A stretch of 64,000 nucleotides of DNA, taken from Blastomyces gilchristii SLH14081. Lineage: Eukaryota; Ascomycota; Eurotiomycetes; Onygenales; Ajellomycetaceae. The notes under the pieces are model-generated. The model saw only the letters and a list, made by a program, of their open reading frames with translations, was not told the origin of the DNA and did no database searches. The stretch covers positions 125,752 to 189,751 of the forward strand of contig NW_003101653.1 in the NCBI RefSeq assembly GCF_000003855.2, written 5' to 3'. Made by a program: the position numbers and the translations under genes. Shown here piece after piece: positions 1 through 10,799 of the stretch (position 1 is the stretch's first letter; each line of letters opens with the position of its first letter).

Positions 1-243
1 TGATTAAAAATAACTATTAAGATATTAGTCTCAGTCTTCTTACAATTACAACTGACAATGCTGTAAATAACTACACTATGATAAAGAGCTTGAAGCAAAA
101 ATTGACTTTGTATTTCTGAAATGATAAACAAGATCATATTCTCTACATTGTTTATATGATTCAACTTGTGATATAAACACTGATAAAGAATCTTAATATT
201 GAGATGAAGAATAATAAGATGACTGATTCTTGAGATGAGGAAT

Positions 244-363
244 NNNNNNNNNNNNNNNNNNNNNNNNNNNNNNNNNNNNNNNNNNNNNNNNNNNNNNNNN
301 NNNNNNNNNNNNNNNNNNNNNNNNNNNNNNNNNNNNNNNNNNNNNNNNNNNNNNNNNNNNNNN
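244..363. other. Assembly gap (120 N)
   Basis: A run of 120 undetermined bases inside hAT copy A. Sequence on both sides aligns in order with 29.8-29.9 kb reversed, so the gap probably holds ordinary transposase sequence. Confidence 0.98.
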
Positions 364-1300
364 GAATAGATTGACTAATAGATTGACTATATTTAAATTT
401 CACAAGATCAAACATGCTAATATGATTTATATCTCTCTGAACAATATAACAATTTCATGATATCAATAACAACAAATCAGTCATATCACTGAATATGATA
501 CACAATGTTAGAACATGATAAAGTTCAATATATAAGATAACTATTCAGACTCTTCAATTATATCAGATAATTGATCATTGAGTGCAACACTCTGATTGAG
601 AAAAGATTCAGATATTAAAACTTTCTGATATGAAGTGAACTTAGTTGAAATATATGATTGATTTACTGTTTCAGTTTTATAAGATAACAAAGACAGTCTC
701 AATCACTTATACATCAATGCTGCAGTCAGTCTGGTGAGTGTATAACAGTTTATTTACTCATCTTGAGAAGCAGTTGAATCACTCAAAAAGAAATTCAGTC
801 TGAGATAATGCTATAACACAGGCTATTATTACTGTAAGAAATAAAATGGTATATTACTACAGCAAAACTGAACAATCTTTTGCAGAGTACTATACTGTAG
901 CAGCTCTACTAGATTCCTCTCATCAAGTTAATATCTACACTTCTCAAGATTGAACAGAGAAGAAATGAGACTCATATATCAAATTAGCCTGAGACTACTA
1001 CAATATCAACTATTAGAGATTTGAATGAGCAGATATTCAAGATGTAAAGACAGTGAAATACAATTCCCTAGTAAGTAATGATCTTTGATAATACTACATA
1101 TCATATAGAACTATAATACTAACTTTGAAACAGAACTTACATACATTGATTGCAACTGAAAATCAGACAAAACTACATACTTGTAAAACTGAATTTAACT
1201 GCTCTCTTTAAAATGATTCAATAAATTTCCACATCAAATCAATTCTAGAGTTATAAAAAATTGTTGAGAGTATATATTCAACTGTTACACTGATGATATG

Positions 1301-1806
1301 TAGACTGGCCGCTGAGACCATGAATTTCACATTTGATCTCATTTGATCTGGTCTCATACATTTCTTGGCATGAATCCCGCTGAGACTAGCCATTAAAAAA
1401 ACATGCAAAGTGACTATATATCAGATCTTAAAATGAAACCATGACTTGAAAAAAATGAGAAAGTGATCTCATTTGGTCTCATTTAGTTCTATTCTTAGTA
1501 TCAAGTTACTATTTTTAGACATTTTAAGGTTTTTTTTAGACTATTTTTAATTTTTTAAAAAGTAATGCTTTTTGGTAACACTCAAATGAGATTTAAAGTC
1601 ATTTAAAGCAATAAAAATAATTTAAATTGAGAAGTGAAAATCATAGTCTCATTTGGAAAATGTGACAAGAGTACACAGTAAGTCTCACTGAAACAGTATG
1701 AGACTACTATCTAATGTTAAAACCGTGTAATGGGATCAGTCGAATTGGTAATGAGACTATCAAAAAATCTGGTCCTGGTCTCAGACACGGTCACACGGTC
1801 AGTCTA
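1301..1806 (-). mobile_element. hAT-type MITE, 506 bp, minus orientation
   Basis: The element starts TAGACTGGCCGC and ends CGGTCAGTCTA, giving imperfect terminal inverted repeats. It is flanked by a perfect 8-bp target duplication, ATGATATG at 1293-1300 and 1807-1814. It has no coding capacity. Both ends match the complete hAT element at 28291-33895: about 100 bp at the left and about 40 bp at the right. It therefore looks like an internally deleted, non-autonomous derivative mobilised by that transposase. It is inserted in hAT copy A, whose uninterrupted counterpart near 28855 shows the empty site. Confidence 0.88.
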
Positions 1807-2372
1807 ATGATATGTAATATTCTGATAATTTCATTGACAGAGGTGAGAATGAAGTGAAAGTTCAACTCAAGTTGAGATATTTATCACTATTGCTGAGAAC
1901 AATTATAAGAAGAAACAATCAAGAAACTCATGATTGTAAAATATGAAATTATCAGACAGTTTAATATCTCTGATCACAGTATATTACAGAAGTGTAGTTT
2001 TCATGAGAAAGTGAAGAATAAACTTGCACAAGAATGTATTTAGTTGTTTCATGAGTGTTATCAATAATTGTTATCAAATTCTGATTATATAAGCAATCAC
2101 TAAATGAACTGAATGAGACTGATTTTAATCTTCAGTTTCAGTCTCATTCTGATTTTGAAAGAATGATCATCTTTCACAGTTTATTCTGAGAAATTACTCT
2201 CATTTCACTGTTCTTGAATTAAATCTGGTCATTTTTCACACCATTTCTCTCAGAAATGATCTATTTTCAGATTTTTTTGAGACTTGGTCCTGGTGAGACT
2301 CATGCCAAGAAATATATGAGACCAGATCAAATGAGATTAAATGTGAAATTCATGGTCCCGCCGGCCAGTCTA

Positions 2373-3309
2373 CACTCACTGTTACAATTGAGGAAGAGAG
2401 AGAAGAAAAATATATTATAAAAAGAGAAGATCTTTTTGAAAAATCCTATCACTACTGTTAGCTTTGTCTTTAAAATACATCACTTTTATAAGAAATTTTA
2501 TATATAGAACAGAATATAATGAAAGATCTGTAAGTCACTTATTAACTATGTTTTCTACATCTTAAATCAATATATAAGAAACTCACTTATCATACATTTG
2601 ATTTAAATGAAGATGAGTAAAGAAAGATCTATACAGTCAGCAGAAAAACTCATCTATTTCTTTATATTATATGCAGCACATGTGCTATCAATCAGTTGAC
2701 AATCATTGTTATATAATAAAGATAACTCTCAATTCAGGAATCTTAAGAGCATCAGAACTATGCTCTTAAAGAAAAGAGTATTATTATGTTCTCAGTCATG
2801 TCAAGATCTCATTGCAGTTTCACATAGCTTATCACTTTTATATGAATGATTTTATTCATTCTGCAGGCTGTCTGAACACTCTATGACATCATTCAAATAT
2901 ATTATAGAAAGATCTGATTGATGAATATAAGAACTCTACTTCTATACAAGATCAGCAGATTACTCTTAACAATGAGACACTGCTGAGGTATCACTCTAAC
3001 TATTCTCACTTATAGAATGAAAGAAGAGTATTCATTCATTGTCTATATAGAATAGCTAGATACTGACTTCTCATCAAAGAAGTCAGTAATTCATTTTTCT
3101 TCTACTGAAATATATATAAGAGTTACTACATTTCTCATACAATCTCCTTAGTATACTAAGTACTATATCTGTGATATTCTCACAATAACTCTGTAGCCTA
3201 TGAGCTCGCTATTCAAGCAAGATAGTCAAGCTCACTTATACAGCTTCTCAAACAACTACCTCTATGTGACATCACTGACTAGCCACCGCTTCGGTTCCGC
3301 CACGTTACA
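2373..3309 (+). mobile_element. Ty3/gypsy family C fragment: 3' internal region plus LTR
   Basis: This is the reverse complement of the 3' end of element C (51374 to about 52310). Positions 2373-2781 match the internal sequence next to the 3' LTR. Positions 2782-3309 are a 528-bp LTR that begins as a mutated TGTCACGCTC and ends CGTTACA. hAT copy A was inserted at its left edge (CACTCACT at 2373). Sequence right of 3309 is the right end of another hAT copy, so this gypsy element itself landed in a hAT element. No open frame survives. Confidence 0.75.
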
Positions 3310-3595
3310 GTACTATGTTATGATATTATGTAAGTGAGAAATGATTTCATAATCTTATTTAATATCATTCTCAATAATGAAATCAGAATGAAAATGTGAC
3401 TAAGAATTCAAATATATTCTTTATCTGAGACTAGATTTTTATTTGAAAAGTAAATCTGAGATCTTTAATATTTGAAATAACATGATTTGAAATCAATGTA
3501 ATGAATATAAATCATGATCAGAAGTAATACTTTTAGATAATATAATAACTGTAAAGTTTGATTCTGGTCTTAGACACGGTCACACGGTCAGTCTA
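3310..3595 (+). mobile_element. hAT element, right-end remnant
   Basis: About 285 bp closely match 33610-33895, the right end of the complete hAT transposon, and end with the same terminus (ACACGGTCACACGGTCAGTC then TA). The left part was displaced by the family C gypsy insertion. The following CTCTTATA at 3596 lies in a reversed element D copy, consistent with the hAT having inserted there. Confidence 0.75.
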
Positions 3596-4212
3596 CTCTT
3601 ATATTATTATTAGACATGATTATATCATTTATCAGATGTGTAATAACTGTGAAAGCAGAAGAAGTGTAATTATATAAATATCTTATATATCTAGAGTGTC
3701 AGAACTCTTGAGTCTTTCACTGACATTCTCTTATAAAATCTTATTACATGATTAAAATAACTGATAAGCAAGCTTCTATTTAGAGACTCAGTATTCACTT
3801 AACTGATTGTTTATTTTAACTGATTGAGACTCAGTGTTCACTTAACTGATTATCATTTCTCTATTTCTTACATATTGTTATGTGTTTAAATATCTCAGTA
3901 AGTAATCATTTCTAATGAGAAGATGATGAACATTTTTCAAGTGTAAGAGGTCTATGCTGAATAGATTAGTATAATATATAGATCTTATAATATAAAAGTG
4001 AAAAACATTAGAGAAGGAAAGAAAGAGAAAGTATGAAAATTAACAATTGAAGTGAATATTTATATGCATACATAGTGAAGCTTCAGAGCAGAAGAATAGA
4101 AATTATATGAGTTTTTCAGCTGAGAATTAGTGACTGAGAATCAGAGCTTTCAGTGAAATCTGTGAAGTTTAATGAAATAGTCTATATAATTGATTAGAAG
4201 CAGTCTGTCACA
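3596..4212 (-). mobile_element. Ty3/gypsy family D fragment, reversed: 5' internal region and LTR
   Basis: This is the reverse complement of about 43340-43970, the 5' LTR and leader of element D. The LTR terminus is at 4212 (TGTCACA, read TGTGACA on the minus strand). The LTR occupies roughly 3890-4212 and the leader 3596-3890. It forms the outermost layer of the left-hand nest. Heavily AT-shifted and non-coding. Confidence 0.7.
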
Positions 4213-5240
4213 TTTTCTTTGATAAGAGTAATTTTATAAAATATAATTTATTATACAGAATAAATCTATGTACTAATTATATAAAAACTTTATAAAAGAA
4301 TGATTAAAAGTTAACTGAAATTCTTTTAAATAAAAAATATAAACTAAATCTATATAACAGTTATATAAAAGTTTTACAGAAAAATAATTAACAGTTAATA
4401 AAACTTTTCTGTATAAAAGATATAAGATAAATTTATATAATAATTGAAAAAAGATTTGCAGATTATACAAGAATTTTAAAAAATAAAAAAACTAAATAAC
4501 AGACTCTTTTCTTTTTATAATAACAAGAAATTTTTCTCACTGAGATTTTTTATAAATATAAAGAGTTTTTAATAAGTATTAGTACAGTGCTAAGTCTGAT
4601 TTTATAAAATCACTTAGTGAAAAACTTTACAGATAAAGTCTTAAAGAGAAAAGAATATATAAGAAATCTCACTTTTTATAAATTTTTTTATCTCTATTCT
4701 TATTTCTTATATAATTAATAGAGTTAGCTGCTCTTGACTATACAAAATTATATAGACTGAAGTTTATAACTACTATTTATAACTCAGCTTGAATATGATT
4801 ATATATTTAATCTCTATATTTTATCTTTTTATCATGAATACTTCTAGTAATTATCACTGATCAGTATATATCACATCAAGCTGCAAACCTTTGAATAATT
4901 ATCTGCGAGTACTTATTCTTACATAATAACTGTCAAACTGTTAACATTTTAACAAAGAAAAATCCCTTTATTATCACAAAACTCTACTATGTTAATATAT
5001 ACAGTAGCTTACTTTGAGAATGTGTTTAATTCAGTAATATTACAGTTAATTAAGTATCTATAACTCAGATATTAGTAAACAGCTTCATTAAAAATCTGCT
5101 GTGTCAGAAACATTCAGAATTTGTCAAGTTACTAAGCCTAGTTAATATATTGAATATTATCCATGTGTAAGTAAAATAAGAATATAAATGATTTATCTTG
5201 ATAATTATTTTTATTCTTCTGTCTTCTTATTCTTTTACTT
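4213..5240. repeat. AT-rich decayed repeat sequence
   Basis: No gene is visible. Positions 4664 to about 4925 closely match 43090-43330, just upstream of element D, so this is another dispersed repeat of unidentified class. The remainder (4213-4660) is A/T-rich with many short stops on both strands. Base composition shifts toward normal between 5240 and 5440, marking the edge of the gene island. Confidence 0.6.
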
Positions 5241-6123
5241 CTTTTCTTATGATTAAATTGTCTTAATATTTGCAGTAATCTCTACAGCTTCATTTACACT
5301 TCTTTTACATGCTTCATTTGCTGAAGAGAGTGTGTTGGGAAATAAGAGGTCATATGCTATGATCTCTACTAACATCATATTACTACTATTTTTCCTATCA
5401 TCATCAGCCTACTACAATTGCTCATTAATACTCACTAATTGCTAGCTTCTTGGCTCGCACATTCATTTTCCTATAAAAATCCCTATATTTTGTATCGAAC
5501 TAGCTAGGATAGATAGTGGTACAGAGAAGAAATAAGCATATCTTGTTACATATGAGATTCATACGTTTCCGATATATTCATACGAAATACCCGACACGTG
5601 TATACCCAGTACATGCGTTTTAACCGAGCTGATTAGTCCTGATAGAATAACGAGAGGCGAGGTACGACTGTGCATACGTACAAAGTGCGTGTTAATTGAC
5701 TTCAGTTTGGCTGCGGGAGTTTCCTTTGGTTTGTCACTCAAATAAATCTCCCAGACCAAGACTCAAAGCAGTCATTTAACCATCAGAGCCCTTGACGTGA
5801 AAGCTCACCTTTTTTCAAATCCGAGTTTAACTGCCCAATTCCTCTCATCCCCTTCCTCGGCTGTGGCAACTCTACCAGTCTCCATATTCGAAACATTCCA
5901 TGGACAGCGGAATAAGGTATGGGACAAGGTTTGCCGAAAGATCATCAATTCCTGGGTGGTTTAACTGAAAGATCCAGTTGCCAGTACAGTTTGTCGAACT
6001 ATTATTCAATGCAGTAGTCGTTACATCATTAGCGGGATTCTCAAACCCAATGGAAGAAAGTAAATACAGGAAAGTATAGGGGGCCACACTCGTAGATGCT
6101 GCAATATATCCCATATGGAATCT
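5241..6123. other. Gene-island edge, no resolved gene
   Basis: GC content becomes ordinary here. A minus-strand ATG frame at 5872-6114 (80 codons) contains an Asn-X-Ser/Thr cluster and ends at a TAG. It could be a downstream exon or an unrelated short gene, since several minus-strand frames in this stretch look weakly coding. I see no start, splice pair or family match that settles it. 5241-5870 shows nothing recognisable. Confidence 0.35.
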
Positions 6124-6620
6124 CTAGGGAGCCACTATTTCCGGTACTTGGTATGGAGATGGGATGTCAGTGGTCATTTGCTTTGTTTCTGGTCTGTAGG
6201 GGGGATTAGGACGCACAAGACGTTGTTGAAATTTTCGCATATACCCTTTGGGATGATACCCTCTAGGCTGGTTTTATTAGGACCAGCAAAGTAGGAAACC
6301 TGTATAGTCTTTTGTTAGTCTCTCTAGTTAAAGGGTAGGGTACCTATTGAAGATATTGTATCGAGCGAGAGCCGCGAGATGCCCAATAGACGATCTCTGA
6401 AGTCTCATTTTCGCTTTTAATTGATTTGCTAATAGTGGACGATTTTCAACACTCCAACAACCTTCTCAGCTTCTAGACCAGAGATTTTCAGGTATAACAG
6501 AACTAAATGGGGGCGACATACCTCCCTTGTCTGTCCATGTTTAGTCGCAGCCGCATTGAAAGGTAATAGTTTTATGAATGCAAGTAGTACGGTCGAGATG
6601 ATGAATTTCAAGAAACACAT
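6124..6620 (-). CDS. Tentative small secreted protein, three exons
   Basis: The start ATG at 6620-6618 opens a strong signal peptide (MCFLKFIISTVLLAFIKLL, then an AAAT-type cleavage region). Exon 1 ends at 6522 before a consensus GTATGT donor. A workable model uses exons 6522-6620, 6344-6396 and 6124-6262, giving introns of 125 and 81 bp and a 96-residue product rich in Arg, Lys, Tyr and Pro at the C terminus, with stop TAG at 6126-6124. A competing frame in exon 2 (Ile-Val-Tyr-Trp onward) also looks coding but meets an in-frame TAG right at the donor at 6344. A further plausible coding tract begins after CAG near 6299 in that frame. The gene could therefore be a decayed longer secreted protein. 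No family recognised; the signal peptide is the firmest element. Confidence 0.4.
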
Positions 6621-7117
6621 TTTTCCGTCCTTTTTGGCGTGGAGAATAACTAGTTCCTGTTCAGTTGAGGGGAGCAATATTGACTTAAACGTTAAGGAAT
6701 TGATCGAGCGCAGTAATGTAAGTGTGGATCAAGGACTCCTGTCATTATGACTGCTTTGACGCTCGTATATATACTCGCCTTATCATCGCTAAACCGTAGG
6801 TGAGCAGGAACAGAACAAACTCATGAGAACAAATACAAAAGAGGAATGAATATAGGGTACCGAAGCTGCTTCTTGGCTCTCTATTGTGAAATTACATTTT
6901 GCATTTGGAATCACATGTCTTGAAGCCCACTGATAGCTTACGCTTGACAAAGTTTAGGGCTATCTCCATCCGCAAAGACTTGGCGGCTTGCGTCTATGGA
7001 GACATGGGCAAACTTGGTGAGAACAAATAACCTCCAACGTAGCGTAGTAGCCAAAACGATACCAAATTTTTTGAAACCCGTTTGCCTTCCTGTAAAGGAA
7101 CCCAATTCAATGTTCGA

Positions 7118-8147
7118 TTACAGACCTAAAAATGCTATAAGCACTAGAGCAGGCCAACAGATCGCTTCAATCATAGGCAGAGCTACTATTTTCTCCCCAG
7201 CCGCTGCTGACGGGGACCCTGTTTCATTTGGGTTTGGTCTCGTCTTGGTGAGTGTAGATGGAGGAGATGTAGTTCCGGGTATAGTTGTACCCGGGATCGT
7301 GGTTCCCGGTATGACTGTGCCGTCGATGGTTGACGCAGGAATTGTGGACGGCGGGATAGTCACGGGATCCTTAGTGATGCCAGGGATGGTGGTTGTATAT
7401 GTCGCTCCGTCTCCCAGTTCGCTGCCTGGAATGGCAGTACCGACACCTTTGCTTGTCCATGCCGGAGGAAGAACCATAGTGCTAGTATTAGGCTTAGATG
7501 CTTCGTCACCATCGTAGATATTTCCTGTTTCCCCGTTGGAGCGTGTGTATTTGCCCGAGACTAGATCTATAGTGTCGCTAGCGGAGGTGTTGTAAATTCC
7601 AGTCAGAATACTGCCATAGGAGCCATCGACAAGGTAGAAGTTTGTTGTAAATCGATCCTGTTAAATGTTAGTGTTATCCGCTCTCTCGATTGTCACGCCA
7701 GAAACAGAGCGGCATGACGTTGTGGCTAGTTTTATATGGATACACAGCACATACCCAGCAAAAAGAGGTTTGATAATTCTCAAGTAGCCGGCATTCCATT
7801 CCAAGCTTGCCTATGTAGAGGGTATTTTAGTATCTGGCCGTCAACTTTCGGATTAGGTTATAAATATACGGCAGCCACATACAGCAAAGACCAGGCAATT
7901 CAGCTCGTTGAACAGCATCAACACGTTTGGTAATCCCTCGCTTCCAGGGGTTTGTAACGTCAACTGATTCTACCACGGAGACGAAAAGCTTTCGCATGTC
8001 TGGGCCAATGGAAGGAGGAGCCGCTGAAATGGCACCCTCTGCAGCGCACATTTCATACTTTGGACCACAGTATTGTCGTGTGGAAACAGCAGACGCGGAA
8101 ACCCAACCAACGAGCCCCACGAGAGCGGTAGTTAGAAAAAGGCGCAT
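7118..8147 (-). CDS. Secreted, probably GPI-anchored cell-surface protein, three exons
   Basis: The ATG at 8147-8145 starts a signal peptide (MRLFLTTALVGLVGWVSASA). Exons are 7883-8147, 7755-7810 and 7118-7657. Both introns (72 and 97 bp) start GTATGT, carry TACTAA or CACTAAC branch sites and end TAG or CAG. Phases match and the product is 286 residues. An N-terminal Cys-containing domain is followed by a segment around residues 88-130 with paired Cys, Phe-Cys-Trp-Asp and Asp-Gly-Ser-Tyr-Gly. Then comes a Thr/Pro/Ser-rich stalk with tandem TIPGT units, and a C-terminal hydrophobic tail after Ser-Ala-Ala-Ala-Gly that fits a GPI attachment signal. It resembles uncharacterised fungal surface proteins; I do not know a function. 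The 56-bp middle exon restores a contiguous Cys-rich domain and supports the model. The open plus-strand frame over the third exon is a shadow of the Thr/Pro repeats. Confidence 0.8.
7275..7350 (-). repeat. Coding tandem repeat (Thr-Ile-Pro-Gly-Thr units)
   Basis: The third exon of the surface-protein gene contains three near-identical 15-bp units encoding TIPGT, then related Ser-Thr-Ile-Pro variants. Such stalk repeats are typical of O-mannosylated fungal wall proteins and are prone to length change. Confidence 0.65.
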
Positions 8148-9113
8148 TTTACTGTTCGGGAGAATCGATATGGAAATTTGGAGTAAACAGACAGATAGGA
8201 TATGTATGCAAGATGTAGGAAGTGAACGAAGAACGAAGTAGATACGGCTACAGTATATCAAGGCTGTTGTTAGAGGCACAGATGTTTTGATCAGGGGATG
8301 ATGTTGGCCAGGAAATGATTGTCACAGCTGGCCAATAGTGGGCAACAGAATGAGGTGTGCAAAACCCACAAGTGAATCAAAAAGGGGATGGAACAGGGAA
8401 AGGATAAAAGATGGGAATAGGTAAAAATAAGGCAGTATTTCCCTATATATTCAAAGAATAAAATCATATGCTTAAATAAACACTGAGATATCAATGTGTG
8501 ATGAGAAGCACAGGAAGTCTACACTGTCCAATCCTCCAAAGGAAATATACCCCAACATGTTGCAATAATTTGCCTGAGATGTCGTGAAACCATGAAAGGG
8601 ATGCGCCGGACCCTGTCTCCCCACAAACAATGACCGCCTCGATTAAGAGTATGCGCCAAAGTAAACGAAGTCGAGGGTAGTCACTGGCCAGGCCGATCTG
8701 TTTTAAGAATAAGGCCAATTAAAACATCAATCCGGTGCGTCTCTCGTGGCAGTTTGAGTGCATAATACGTGGCTATCCGCATGCAGCCCCAAACCAGAGA
8801 ACAACACGCCCAAGATCGATTAAGGGGTGCAGGATGAGAAACGAGCTTTCATTGAACTGATAAGACAGGCACTAATCTTCGTGGACTTCATGATAAGAAG
8901 TATCTCCGTTCCCTGTGGGTTTATAATTGGCACTTAAAAAGAGAAACAAAGAGAAAGAGAGAGAGAGAGAGAGATAGAGAGAGAGAGGGAGGGAGTAATT
9001 CTGTTCTAAAGTTGAAAAACTACGGCAGCCTATAGTGACATTTGAGTCAAATGACGTTGTTCATGTTTTTCTGCTGTAATGTAACGTAACTAGTTCTCTG
9101 TGTGCCGTGTTTT
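8148..9113. other. Intergenic region upstream of surface-protein gene
   Basis: Ordinary GC content, no supported gene. It presumably holds the promoter of the minus-strand surface-protein gene. The short minus-strand frames at 8291-8494 and 8491-8718 lack conserved features or splice context. The copia target site GTTTT lies at its right edge (9109-9113). Confidence 0.5.
8941..8994 (+). repeat. (GA)n microsatellite
   Basis: About 50 bp of GA dinucleotides with a few interruptions, ending in GGGAGGGAG. Located in intergenic DNA shortly before the copia insertion. Confidence 0.9.
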
Positions 9114-9223
9114 TGTTGGCTGTTAGGGCCGTTGCGGTTAGCGATCCCACTAGATCACGTGACCCACCACTATATTATGTTCTTGTAGATAGATCTATTA
9201 ATACAATCTTCAACTATTCTACA
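9114..9223 (+). repeat. copia 5' LTR
   Basis: 110 bp, TG...CA ends. It contains TCACGTGA at 9155-9162. The sequence immediately 3' (GATTATAGCCTGAATAGCAT) is the expected primer-binding site position; the related copy at 19446 reads GGTTATAGCTTGAATGGCAC. Confidence 0.92.
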
Positions 9224-9239
9224 GATTATAGCCTGAATA

Positions 9240-10735
9240 GCATGTTTTTCTTTTTAGAACATTGTATCAATATTTTTAATATGAATAGTTCATTCTTTTT
9301 TTAAAAAGACTTTTACTCTTTATTAAAGATATTTTATTTTCTCTGAATCTGTCAGTTAGCAGATTTATATACTTTATATTTTTAAGAAAGTATATTCTTT
9401 ATTGTGAAGAATATCACTTTTTTTTTATATATCTAGAAGAAGCAGAGTTATCTTGATATAAGTGATATATCTGTTACTTCAGAGTTCAGCTTAAGACTCA
9501 GAGTCACATACTTCACTAGATAACTCATTAATAGAATAATTACTTATTATAAGAAGACTTCTGACTTATAAGATAAGACTGAGATTAGTTTTTATCAGAG
9601 TATGAAATTTAATAATGAGATAATAAAGAAACTTTAAAATAAAGAAAAACAGAGTTAATATTCATCTACAGAATCTGTTTATTTTAATTTATTAAATTCT
9701 TTATTATCTCTTATCTCTGAAATGCTGACTTTTAATAATAATCTGAATTAATCTATCTATTACACTGCAGATAATCTTATAAATCTTATACAGATAATAC
9801 TATAGAATTAAATAACTACAGCTGAAATTACTTAATATCTCATTATATCTATCTCTGTACAAAGAGACACTATAAGAGATAAGTTATAAGAATATCAGAA
9901 GAAAGTCAAATATACACTAGATATTAAATCAGTAATTATATTTAATAACTCTAATTATAAAGTCTGATATATTAATATATTAACTGATATAGAAGTTATT
10001 AATGAAACTGACATTCTATTAAGAATTTAATAAGAATTCTCTTTTATATGTTATATCAACTCTGAGAAGTGAAAGATCTGTTTTAAGTCTCTATATAGAC
10101 ATATACTATTGAGTCTTATTAAAAATGTTTAAATTACTATTAAAATCTTGAAAGCTGATAATACTGTAACTCTGTGAGATAAGATTAATATTGAATATAT
10201 AATATTACTGACTAAAGAATGAGTTAATATCTTTAAGAAATTAATAAAACTATAAGTCAAGAATAATGATTATCTTACTTTTCAGAGATGTTTCTGCTAT
10301 TTTATTACTTATTATAAGAAGCTCTGTCAGAGTACTGAGAATATATATTATAATCTTTTTCTCAACAACTTACAAGATTATCAAAGACTGTTTATTAAGA
10401 TATATTTAAATAAGTTTTTCTTCACTGATCAGAGACTCATTGTCAATATTAATATTAATAATTTAATAAAATAACTGATTAATTATATATTTAAGAAGAT
10501 CATTACTGAGTAGAAAAAGCAGTCTCAGACTGATTCTGTGACTGTGAAAAAGAATAAGAATAAAGATGAAGATAAAAGCATATCTGTATAAAAGTACACT
10601 TACTGTAGAAGATATGAATATACTATTAATAAATATTTCATTCTATACTCTGATAAAAAGAAAAAGAAGATAAATAAGAAGAATGATGATAAGAAGAAAG
10701 AGAAGAAGAATGACTTAATAAGTTCTTAATCAGCA
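9240..10735 (+). pseudogene. copia gag remnant
   Basis: Decayed gag region. Near 10594-10640 a frame reads Tyr-Thr-Tyr-Cys-Arg-Arg-Tyr-Glu-Tyr...Lys-Tyr, the outline of a CCHC zinc knuckle in which two Cys, the Gly and the His have been changed by G-to-A or C-to-T transitions. It is followed by a Lys/Asp-rich tail. It would have formed the particle-like RNA-binding shell protein. Many TAA/TGA stops. Confidence 0.65.
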
Positions 10736-10799
10736 GTAAATATAGTAATTATAAAGATTAAGTTCTATTTCTCTTTCACAGTCACTGAAAAATCATTCT

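Larger units (their letters stand above)
1..2372 (+). mobile_element. hAT-like DNA transposon copy A, left-truncated by window
   Basis: This stretch is the reverse complement of 28291 to about 30140, the left part of the complete hAT element in this window. Its terminus lies at 2372 with the inverted-repeat end CCAGTCTA. Read on the plus strand, about 1-1130 holds the C-terminal half of a decayed transposase: tracts resembling the hAT region before the dimerisation domain (Tyr-Tyr, Lys-Thr-Glu, then spaced Trp positions, several now stops). It is interrupted by an N gap (244-363) and by a younger MITE (1301-1806). It sits inside a gypsy fragment that resumes at 2373. No functional product is expected. 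Family assignment rests on the intact copy's TIRs and 8-bp target duplication. Confidence 0.75.

Noticed and set aside
161..415. Open frame spanning the N gap
   Set aside because: Mostly undetermined bases; flanks are hAT transposon sequence.
6996..7517. Plus-strand frame of 173 codons
   Set aside because: It is the complement of the Thr/Pro-rich third exon of the minus-strand surface-protein gene, which has signal peptide, introns and GPI tail.
9107..9304. Frame shared by 9107-9304 and 14148-14390
   Set aside because: The shared peptide is the translation of the copia LTR, not a gene.
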